Shown here: positions 55,190 through 64,000 of the stretch, piece by piece
Layout: every line of letters begins with the position of its first letter
How positions within the stretch are numbered: position 1 is the first letter of the stretch
NCBI GenBank assembly: GCA_948567375.1
Contig: OX419756.1
Coordinates: 44,990,552-45,054,551 of the forward strand
Direction: 5' to 3'
Length of the DNA: 64,000 nucleotides
DNA from: Lunularia cruciata
Lineage: Eukaryota > Streptophyta > Marchantiopsida > Lunulariales > Lunulariaceae
Notes under the pieces: model-generated
Told to the model about the DNA's origin: nothing
Seen by the model: the letters and a program-made list of their open reading frames with translations, nothing else
Databases searched by the model: none
Translations under genes and position numbers: made by a program

Positions 55190-58150
55190 AACCCAAGTAG
55201 ACCACGTTCACCTAGATGGACCCCAAGTAGACCACTCTCACTAGTAGCCATTGGTTGTGTCCCAAGAATACCATGCCCACTCAATCCATCAACCCCAACA
55301 TGTCCTTGAATGTTCTTGATAGGCACAAAGCTCACAAGTGTCATAGTGGTGATGCATATCAAACACATCATATGTTGCTTTGCCAAGCCAAGGCTCACAA
55401 TCTAGTTCCAACAATTCAGGTCCATAGCTTGACCTAACACCCAATGCTTGGATACCTTTGACACTACTATAATAGTGATAATATTGGTACAAAAACCCAT
55501 TTCCTACTCTCTCTAATTGGCATTAGGCTCCATCAATTACTATAACTATGAGTCCCAAACAAGTCCAAGGCTTCCTTATTGAGAGCATGGGAGCTTAGGA
55601 AACTCATAACTGTGGACAAAGTGACTCTAGGCTGTCCAACAAGGTTCACCACTACCATAGGTGACATATGAACCACTAGCACCATTTGAGATTGGTACCC
55701 ATCATCCAAAATGTCATCAATAATAAGGTGGTCTAGTCGTTGAATCCCATCATAAGCACACTATAGAACATCTCTAGGTAAGAGGTTCATCCACCAAAGG
55801 TAAAGATAGTGAGCTTGTGATTCCACTCTAGCTGCATCTAACAACATGGTAGGTCTTATCCAAGAATAGGATTGATATGTACTTACCACCACTCGAGTAC
55901 AAGAATCACCCATCAAAGGATGTTCTCCAACATGTAGGCTAGAGAAAAAAACTGATGAACTTGGAGATGTTGTAGTATACATAATATCTCCCAAAACACA
56001 CTAGAATAGGGATCTTGGAGACCTTGACCTTGGCCAACATGGTATGTCCCTAACATGACCATCCAAAAATCACCAAATGAATAGGACCATGTCTCTCCAA
56101 ATCCTATGCCTCCAACAAGGAAATATTTGCTAGTAGGATCTTTTGGTAACCCTTGATTGCTAATATCAATAATAACTTAGGATGCATATAGGCCAAGTGT
56201 GCTACATGATATAGAGAGATTTGCCTAGCAATCTAATCTCTCTCTATATGCAAGTACTTGTGTACTTTTATATTTGCTTGTAATACCATAACTAATCAAA
56301 TGCTACTCCCACCAAACAACTCTAATAGACATACTCCCTCTACTAGATACTACCAAACAATGAGTGTGATACCCAAAGGTGACAAGATATAGACTTTGGA
56401 GGCTCATCCTCACACTGGTCTCTTGGTGGTACAAAGGCTCCACTCCAAGCTTGTTACACCAATTGATCTACATCCTATTGTAATGCTTCCTCAAAACTCC
56501 ACAATGGAACATCCAAGGTGGATGGAACCATCCCACTTGTACTCCAAATTTGAGTGATCTTCTTTGATATTAGATTATCCTTTGCATTGGCATTCTCCTC
56601 CAACAAGTCACCAAGCCAAGTAACAGAATCACTAAAAGCTGAAATTGATGGTATGGTCCTTGATTGTAGTGAGCCAAGACTACCACTACAAAAGTATACT
56701 GATAGGCAACATATCCATCCTTCACTTGACTGCCAATCCGGTCTATAGGAATATATCTCTTCCCAATAATCAATATTAAAACCCATGGGGTATAACTTTG
56801 CTCCACCAACTAGCACATCATATGGCTATACTACTGTCACAATGGCTTGAGCTCTCACCACAGAGCTATCAATTGGATGACCAAGCTAAATCTAGACAAT
56901 GAGCTCTTCACAAGTTATGTACTCTATAAAACTATCTATTAGAGATGTTTAGATAAAAAATGGACACCTCTTCATATTAGTCTTCCGTAGCTCTAGAACA
57001 ACAACTACAACCTTCCCCAACATAAGGCACTACACCACAAAGTCTAATAAGATCCTCTATGGTGTATAGACCTTCCTTGAAGGTCCCACCAAATAGAAAA
57101 TCCTCCTCTAGTTATCCAATAGGACCACTCTTGGTGTGAATTGAGCTCACTCCAAGGCATGTCTAGCTTGTAACTCCTCCAACCTAACTACTACTACTAC
57201 TTGCCATAAAACATTGGTTGCTAAGCAAATCCCATGCTCCTCAACCAAGTTAGCTCCACTATCAATCTCTACACTAAAAGCAGGAACCACATCATCTCTA
57301 CTCTCACAAAGTGTGGTAGCCAACCGGAACACTAGAGTTGGGTCAACTTCTAATGTAAACATGTCACTAGCAAAGAACAAAGGGAAGTGCATAATCAATT
57401 GAGCCACACCCAACATTATACTAGACTTAATTTGTATAGTAGTAGGTGGTTGACTAGCATCTAATCTATCATGCACTCCATCACCACCTACCACACCTAC
57501 ACTAGGACATATAGGAGCCATGGATATCATTTATAGTGCCTTAGAGAGTGTAAAAGACTAGGAAAGTTTGACTTTTCTACCAGCCTATCCTCTTTGTACG
57601 TCCAACTTGACTAATGCTCATCTAGGCTCTAGAGCATGTATTGCATTCCTAGTCACTATGGCAAATACATCTACCTATGCTACTATACACATAAAGTCTA
57701 AGACATCTCTATCACCAACATAAGAGGTGGAAGCTTCAACATCTAAATCTGATCTCCATTGAGCTATGACCATGCTAGCCAATCTTTGCTCCAACTACTC
57801 AACCCAAGTAACTATGGAAGCAAGGGCAAGTATTGCACCCTAACCAAGTATGGATCTTCTAGCACCACCTTTAACACCTTGTCCTCCATGACTTGGAGTT
57901 CCTCTACCACTTGTCATACAAGCACTATCACTCCATGACTCCAGGTGAAGGTCAAAGCATTAGCCACTAGTGTGAAAATGGTCATACTATCTTTGTGCTG
58001 GCTATGATGCACCAAAGGTATCATATCCATTGCCTTGAGTGCACTCTCTTGTGTAGTGAAGTCCACCACGAGTCCAACAAGCAACACCACCACTCACTGG
58101 CTACAACTAACCTAAAAATGAAGGTAAGGGTCTAGCTACACTAAGCCTTC
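55190..58150 (-). other. Internal part of the Ty3 element without recognised domain
   Basis: Stop-broken minus-strand frames between Gag and RT, where the protease is expected. A 127-codon ORF (57530-57147) contains EIDSGANLVEEHG, which could be a decayed D-S-G-A aspartic-protease-type motif; this is weak. No other support. Confidence 0.3.
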
Positions 58151-58179
58151 TACTTGCTCTATAGAATTCACACTTTATC

Positions 58180-59117
58180 CTTAGAAGCCAACATGGCATG
58201 GTGCACTCTACTACATTGTCGAAGAAGTAACAATTGTGGATCAGGTCTCCTTACTAAATCCAAATGTCACCACTCTTTCCTCCACCATATTGAGCTCAAT
58301 ATACTTTTCCAAACTAAAGATCATTGCCAAAGTAGGTGAAGTAGTATGTAATAATGTAGCATCATGTACTCTACATTGCAACTCTGTCCAAGATCCCATA
58401 CCAAAACTAGACTGCTTGCACTTTTGTAACTCCTTTAGTGAAACTAATCAGCTATCTCATGCAAGTGTATACCTTGCATAGGCTCTCTCCAGCCTTCTAC
58501 TAGAACTCTTGCAAGCTTTGCAACTTGTCAATTTTCACTCCTTGGTGGTTTTGCCTCAAGCATTGGAAGAACTCCATTATATGGTTAACCTCAATACTAC
58601 ACCACCTCCTATAGTGGTACCCCCAATCAATAGTAGCATCATCTCTAACTAATGCACCTTTACCAGATCCACCAATGCTACTAGAGCTAGAACTCATGGG
58701 GCCTAAATCATAGTAATTGAGCCTGAATCATAGCAATCAAGCCTACAATGATGGAGATGTAATTTAGAGACCAATATTGTTTCCATAGCTTGTTCTCATC
58801 CAAGTGATCTTTCTCCTCAACTCATGATAGTCATCTATTGATGGATCCTCCAAGTGTTGAAACAACTCCTTCCATGCCATAAAGAGTATAAGCAAAATTG
58901 TGTTTTGCATCTGTTATAGATCACACCAACTATCAAACTCCTGGATGAAGTCATCCAACTCAAAGGTACCTACTATTCCAAAGTAGCATTTGGGGCCTTT
59001 GGAAGCCCTTTGAATCTTGTTTATATCCCACAACAATGGTATGGACACACCAAGTGCACTTTCAACTGAATCAACTCTTATGTCAAACTCCAACTCAAAG
59101 TCAATCTCCTCTCTCAT
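58180..59117 (-). pseudogene. Ty3 Gag relic
   Basis: It starts at ATG 59117, 18 nt after the PBS. The first 67 codons are open and end GTFELDDFIQEFDSWCDL. After a stop and shift come AWKELFQHLEDPSIDDYHEL and RRKITW at about 58860-58770. This is the capsid pattern of plant Ty3/gypsy Gag (DDF-QEFE-WCDL ... W-LFQHLE ... DDY-EF). A degenerate CYFFDN...C stretch near 58230 may be what is left of the zinc knuckle. Confidence 0.7.
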
Positions 59118-59134
59118 TGGGACCTAAGATAAAT

Positions 59135-59144
59135 GCTGATACCA
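59135..59144 (-). other. Primer-binding site of the Ty3 element (tRNA-iMet type)
   Basis: The minus strand reads TTGGTATCAGC at the expected place just before the Gag ATG, close to the common plant PBS TGGTATCAGAGC. The 11-12-nt match is partial. A TATA-like TATTATATAG follows in LTR-side sequence at about 59166-59176. Confidence 0.6.
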
Positions 59145-59754
59145 AGTGCTACTTTGAGTAAACCCACTATATAATATAGTAATATCTCCTTTGGAACTTC
59201 CCAAAGAACTTTATCATGACAATATAACTCAAACCACAACCATAACCATCACAAGTACCCCACCAAGGATCACGACCAAGTGCCACCACCAACTGAACAT
59301 TGCTCATTAATGTAGCTCTAACTACAACAACTACACTAAGAGAAAATGTGACATGGAATATGTTATCACAACATGCACTCTCACGGTCTATAGGTCATCA
59401 CTTCTTGCTTCATTAGAGCAAAACATAAGTAGTTTGATTTGTCATCACTCCAACCTCATTATCGAGAGCACACCAAAGCACCAACACTCTAACGTCAAGG
59501 AAACTCACACAAACATGGTGCATAAACATGAAGCAAAGAATAGAGAGGGTCCAATCACAAGAATTCTAAACAAAACCCTCAATCTCATAAATCAACATTG
59601 GACTGAGTCTACCACCATTTGGCATTTGACATAATAGGAGTGTCTACTTACTCCTAAGCTACAAAAATCACCAAGGATAGAATCAAATTATCTCTCTTAG
59701 CCAAAGCTACATGTGTATAGGTATCAAACAACTAGTCACTAAGACAACAAGTGA

Positions 59755-59815
59755 AGGTGCACCAATTGGCTAGGGCACCAATCTAGGAACCAAAGATCTA
59801 GGATTCAAACCTTAT
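59755..59815 (+). other. tRNA-like (SINE-type) sequence with A and B boxes
   Basis: TTGGCTAGGGCACC (59766-59779) resembles a Pol III A box and GGATTCAAACC (59801-59811) a B box, with normal spacing and AACCAAAGATCTAGG between them in an anticodon-arm-like position. It cannot fold as a proper tRNA by eye, so it is a tRNA-derived relic or SINE head lying in or next to the Ty3 terminal repeat. Confidence 0.4.
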
Positions 59816-59949
59816 TATGTACAATCTAAACGGGTGGGCAAATTCTGCTAAATGGCGACCAAAAAATCATCTAAACTAGCTAGGCTCATGCTGGCTTGTT
59901 GGCCCTTATAGGCCTTTGTAGCCTCTCTACCCCACAACTTTATGCCTCA

Positions 59950-60776
59950 AAGTCTCTAAAGTGCCACAATAATCAATTTATTCTTCTACTCAAATCAAAT
60001 ATGTACTTGATCCTTCACTCAACAATTAAGTCACACCCACTCTACCCAAGAGACTCTAGGTGATGCTAATAGATAGCCTGAAAGCCTCTAAAGTGCCACT
60101 ATAATGAGTTTATTCTTCTACTCAAATCAAATGTGTACTTGATCCTTCTCTCAACAATTTGCCAACAACTAAGTCACACCCACTCTACCTAGGAGACTCC
60201 AAGTGATGCTCATAGGCCTTTATCCACCATAGCTAGGAACTTGACAACTCAACATCAAAAAGTGACCAACACAGTAGTCCATGAGTAACTACCAGAACAC
60301 CAATGACTACCAACACTACCACTCCAACGTTTGAGCATTGCCACTGATGGCACATCTGACAATGCAAATGGTGCAAGTGATGGTGGATCTCACCATGTGA
60401 CCACTCTAGCTAAGAGACTCCAAGTGACACTCATTGGCCTTTGTCCACCATAGCTAGGAACTCAAAGGCTCAACATTAGAGAAGTGAGCTCTTTGGAGCT
60501 ACACTTTGAAGGTGTACCCCTCGGCTTGACCTAGGTCTCTAGTCCTAAAGGCGCTGCATATGGCACATCCAATGATGCAAGTGACGCCGCTAACAACACA
60601 TCTAATGGTGTGAATTGTGCAAGTGATGGTGTGTCTCACCATGGGATCAATATCCCTGCCATAAAATCAGACCACCAACAAGTAGTCCATGAGTAACTAC
60701 CAAAATACCTATGACTACCAACACTACCACTCTAGCATTCCAACAAACTAGCGTCGGTGTTACAATTGTCATGACA
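59950..60776 (-). repeat. LTR-like terminal repeat of the Ty3 element (right)
   Basis: Corresponds to 50110-50655 with internal duplications: the TCTAAAGTGCCAC...TACTTGATCC block occurs at about 59957 and 60085, and the AGTAGTCCATGAGTAAC block at 60272 and 60682. Confidence 0.55.
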
Positions 60777-61160
60777 ATGGATTGTAGAAAAAGTACCTAT
60801 TCAACAAATGCATGGGGAGAACAAGAGTATTGAGTGAACATTGTATTGGAGTGCTGAAAGCATGCTTTCATTTTCTCATGGAATTAAGGGTACAACTAAA
60901 AAATTTGGGGAGAAATGCATATATGTTAAAATAGATTAGTGTATGTGTTATTTTGCATAATTTCTTAATAAAATAAGCGGATATTTGGTCACGTGAGGAT
61001 GGTGATTTTGTAGAGGAGGTAGAAGTAGAAGGTTTCGACCAAGGTCCTATGATGGGGCTTGAGCAAAGTAGAGAAGAGACAAGAAATATGGTAATGAACA
61101 TTGTCTTTCCTTCCATAGGCAATTGGGTGGTTTCCTTAATCCACAATAATTGTTGTAACA
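60777..61160 (+). pseudogene. PIF/Harbinger-type DDE transposase relic, 3' part
   Basis: Reading resumes after the Ty3 insertion: LFNKCMGRTRVLSEHCIGVLKAC (split: LFNKCMGRTRV, then SEHCIGVLKACFHFL, at about 60798-60865), ELRVQLKNLGRNAYML and ISVCVILHNFLIK (about 60925-60970). The E of SEHCIG is the third catalytic residue of the DDE triad. The family C-terminal signature (ER-IG-LK-RF...L...VLHNFL) is clear. It joins the part at 49213-50109, with 10.7 kb removed. Confidence 0.75.
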
Positions 61161-61600
61161 TGTTTCCTTATTAATATTAAAAAGGAAATAATCATTTTGT
61201 ATAATTTTCAAATCTTGTATTCATATTCAGGCTCCATTAGGATATGCTAGAAAATTTGGTCTATGTTTGAAGATGTTTGTATGCACCCAGATGTAATTTT
61301 TGCAAGGATAAGTGTATGCATGTCGGCATTGGTATATGGTGGGTAGGAATTGTTGGATGTTAGTTGATCTAATTAGAATAAACTAATACAAGTCCACGCG
61401 GAGTACAAACTATGTTGCTATCCATTGGAAATCATTATCATTGGATGTATGATTTTGATGATACAAACATTTTGAGAGTATTCAATTTTGTAGGAATATT
61501 TGAAGAGTCACATTGAGAGGGGTAGTAGATGTCAAGTAGTATATTGAGAGAAATTAGGATTATGAGTGTTTTGTAATTTTGTGAGATTTTCTTGAGATTC
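61161..61600. other. AT-rich interval without a recognised gene
   Basis: Nothing supported on either strand. Confidence 0.35.
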
Positions 61601-62850
61601 ATGTTTCAATGAGAGGAAATGCTCTATGTGAATTTTTTATCAAGAGAGTTGAAGGAATATTGTATCAGATAGAGTTCTTTAGGTCAAAGCAATTGTCAAG
61701 AAAGAAGACTTTAGTGCACAAAGACAGAGGTTTGATAAATCATGAGATAAAGTTCTTTAAGTCAAAGAAATTGTCAAGAAAGAAGATCGAGTGCTCAAAG
61801 AGAGGAGTTTGGCAAATCATGGAAGTTTGAGGGTGATAGATAGATCATGAGACAAAGTTCTCCATATCAAAGAAATTTTCAAGAAAGGAGACTTGAGTGC
61901 CCAAAGAGAGTAGTTTGATAAATCATGGAATTTTTGAGGTGATAGATTTTGGAATTTTGAGGGAAGAGTGGAATTTTGAGTTGAGTAGACATTGAGTTGA
62001 GTAGACCATGAAATAAGTTGACAAAAGGCAGAGTTCAAGAGTGAGAGATAGAGCTTGGATGGAGAAAAGAAAGTTAAGGGTTTGGAATTCCAAGGGAAGA
62101 GTGGGAGTTTAAGTTGAGTGGACATTTGACAAGCAAGTAAGGTTTGATTTCAAATTGCATGGAGGAAAGAAAGACCATGAAATAAGTTTGACAAAAGGCA
62201 GAAGGTAGGGTTTGGGAGTGAGAGATTTCCAAAGCTTGGTTGGAAGAAAGAAAGTTAAAGGTTTGGGGCCAAGATTGCCAAGACAGTGAATTAGGTTTTG
62301 AGGGAAGAGAAATTGCCATAAGACTAAATGGGATGGAGGAAAGAGAGTGAATCAAGGTTCAGGGGAGAGAATTGCCATAGAGTGAATCATATGAGGAAAT
62401 CAATGGAAATAGGTTCAAAGCTCATTCAAGTGAGAAATATTTGAAGCTCATTTGATTGGATGAATTGATGAGGAAAGAGGGGGTTTGGAATAGAAAGTTC
62501 TGGAATCAAGGGAGGAAAGAGAGGTTTTTGGAGAGTAATTTGGAAGAAAGTGAGACAATTTTCTGATTTTTTGAACAAGCAAGGAGGAATTTTGAACAAG
62601 CTTTTTTAAGGCAAAAGAGTGAGGAAAGGTTGGAGAAATTCAAGACTAGGAGAGATTGGAAGAGAGATTTTTGAAGAGAGGGGAGAGAGTTTGAGAGTAC
62701 ATTTAGGGTAAGGGTGTAGATCTATGCTGCAGTGGTAGGAGTTTTTAAGGCAAGAGTTTTGAAAGTGGCAATAGCAGTGGTTCACCCTTACATGTGAATG
62801 ATGGATGAAGAGAATATGGGAAGTTTTCACAAGGGAGATTGGTTAATAAA
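61601..62850 (+). repeat. Purine-rich tandemly duplicated tract
   Basis: Three loose units with TCAAAGAAATTGTCAAGAAA start near 61680, 61755 and 61860. Then two units of about 165 bp contain CCATGAAATAAGTTGACAAAAGGCAG (split) at about 62007 and 62174. The tract then stays rich in GAGAG and GGAAAG. It could be the leader or LTR of the element whose coiled-coil ORF follows at 63641. Confidence 0.6.
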
Positions 62851-63640
62851 TTTCCACATTCTCCAAGATCATCAAACATTCATAAGTTGGCGTTGGATAG
62901 ATAAACACCAGTTCAAGGAGTTGGTCCAAGAGATTCAATAGAAAGACCTGGATATAGTGGGTTTGAAAATTGCTATTGGCTTTACAATCTATTCATTCTT
63001 GAAATTTCTATATGATGAGACAGTCAATTATACATTCACCAAAAATGAGTTATATAGTGGTTTATTGCAGATTATGTAGTGGCTTGAATGAGTTACATTT
63101 TCTACATTATGGTTACAGTCCATGAATATGAATATGATTTAGACAATGGTAGATGTTTCATTTGCTTTATGATTCTTCTTTCAGATGATTGAATGTAGGC
63201 TTGATTGAATTTGATTGGAATTGTTTGATTATGCATGGGTTCTTTTTTGCATCTATTAGCAATGTATACCAATATAGACCAATGTATACATGCTGTCATA
63301 GCTAAACCCCTAGCACATACTAGCATACACCAACAAATATGAGATATTTGTAGCTTAAACCCTAAGGCATATTGGTGTAGATCGTTGCATATGCATTTAG
63401 GTACCCAAAATCCTAGCTTTGCTAGATATGGTCAGAAAATATGACCATAGTCGGGCACATACCCATAAGGAAAAATTTTCTACCAGCATATACTAATGTA
63501 GTCAGGCATGTAGAGACACCTACAACCATAGTTGGATGCATTCCCAAAAGGCAACTATTTTTTGCCAACATATACCACCATATTTAGGTGCATATTGAGT
63601 GCAAGCCAACATATCCAAAAGTCTATCTGACTGAGGAGAT
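62851..63640. other. Spacer before the coiled-coil ORF
   Basis: AT-rich. A phrase with CATATACCAA or CATACACCAA recurs loosely between 63260 and 63580. No gene recognised. Confidence 0.35.
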
Positions 63641-64000
63641 TTCAAGAGTTGAGAGATTAGCTTAGCTAGATAGGCTAGTGGTAGAGAAGAAGATGCATTT
63701 TATGACTAAGGAGAGTTCAAGAGTTGAGAGATTAGCTGAGTTGGATAGGCTAATGATAGAGATGGAGATGCATTTTAGAGACAAGGATGATGCTAGAGTA
63801 AGGAGATTGGCTAAGTTACATGGTGATAGGACTTTTAGACAGATTATGGCAAAAGTTTATAGGATTTAAGAGATCTTTTACTTAAGTGAGTTCCAATTTA
63901 ATATGGAGACTTTAGAGAGGACATATGTTGAGTTAGCAAAGGCACACATGACTCTAGACTTGGTGAGGACTGAGCTAGAGGAGGCTTATGAGGATGTTAG
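63641..64000 (+). pseudogene. Coiled-coil Gag-like ORF, runs off the window
   Basis: A 75-bp (25-codon) unit is repeated in frame (63641 and 63716). The second unit encodes SSRVERLAELDRLMIEMEMH and the first has TAG where the second has GAG. An open stretch of 63 codons ends at TAA 63867-63869. After it EFQFNMETLERTYVELAKAH and TELEEAYEDV continue the charged helix to the window end. Heptad-like Leu spacing with Glu/Arg indicates a coiled coil. The same protein type is on the minus strand at about 25450-24990. Confidence 0.45.

Larger units (their letters stand above)
50110..60776 (-). mobile_element. Decayed Ty3/gypsy retrotransposon inserted in the Harbinger relic
   Basis: On the minus strand the order is PBS, Gag, RT, RNase H, integrase. 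The outer ends read TGTCTTGC on the left and CATGACA on the right, with ATGG at 50106-50109 and 60777-60780 as a candidate short target duplication. Shared sequence at both ends (about 50110-50655 and 59950-60776, for example CAAGTAGTCCATGAGTAACT and TGACTACCAACACTACCACT) is LTR-like and internally repeated. The PBS position suggests the right LTR could extend to 59147, so exact LTR limits are unresolved. Two solo LTRs sit inside it (52798-53220, 54590-55186). The 55190-57900 part has no domain I recognise. Confidence 0.75.

Noticed and set aside
54575-55204. 11-bp CAAGTAGACCA as target duplication of LTR copy e
   Set aside because: LTR elements here make 5-bp duplications and the phrase recurs in the right flank (CCCAAGTAGACCACTC), so it is probably a local repeat.
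1-64000. CRISPR arrays, bacterial operons, prophage
   Set aside because: No regularly spaced short repeats, ribosome binding sites or compact gene arrays; introns and LTRs indicate plant nuclear DNA.

Overview
The window looks like repeat-rich nuclear DNA of a land plant. Evidence: short GT-AG introns in one multi-exon gene, a plant-type receptor-like kinase, a leucine-rich-repeat receptor relic, and many decayed LTR retrotransposons with 5-bp target duplications. Compact introns plus a LINE with a restriction-like endonuclease make a bryophyte or other early-diverging plant plausible, but the species cannot be fixed from sequence alone.

Host genes are few. On the minus strand, 11192-13111 is a three-exon gene (490 aa) for a multi-pass membrane protein that resembles the XK-related (XKR) family. 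At 43677-44966 (+) there is a single-exon membrane kinase whose HRD aspartate is replaced by arginine. At 48168-48305 (-) a 45-aa microprotein resembles Brawnin/UQCC6, a complex III assembly factor. Around 15058-15840 (+) lie remains of an LRR receptor-like protein gene.

The rest is mostly mobile DNA. (1) A LINE family with an N-terminal C2H2 finger, reverse transcriptase, C-terminal CCHC motif and restriction-like endonuclease (R2-group architecture) has two nearly full-length copies (5358-9077 minus; 35010-38819 plus) and at least four 3' fragments. All six premature stops in the two long copies are C-to-T changes. The plus copy is flanked by a perfect 15-bp direct repeat and begins with a second copy of the element's own 3' tail. 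(2) LTR family A: a complete 423-bp solo LTR at 52798-53220 with TSD CTTCA, carrying a dense array of heat-shock-element modules just upstream of its TATA box, plus a 3' part at 1-156. (3) LTR family B: five solo LTRs (19832-20558, 21670-22845, 22186-22784, 22900-23621, 54590-55186), one nested in another; a 160-bp U3 unit is single in the short copies and doubled in the long ones. (4) A decayed Ty3/gypsy element on the minus strand (about 50110-60776) with PBS, Gag, RT, RNase H and integrase. (5) A PIF/Harbinger-type DDE transposase relic on the plus strand, cut in two by that Ty3 element. (6) Purine-rich leader plus coiled-coil Gag-like sequence at 61.6-64.0 kb (+) and apparently at 30.1-23.7 kb (-).

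The 49.2-61.2 kb block is a three-level stack: Harbinger gene, then Ty3 element, then two solo LTRs of different families inside the Ty3 element. Intervals not listed as genes show short, stop-rich ORFs and no recognisable coding signal. No CRISPR array, rRNA gene or intact tRNA gene was seen.
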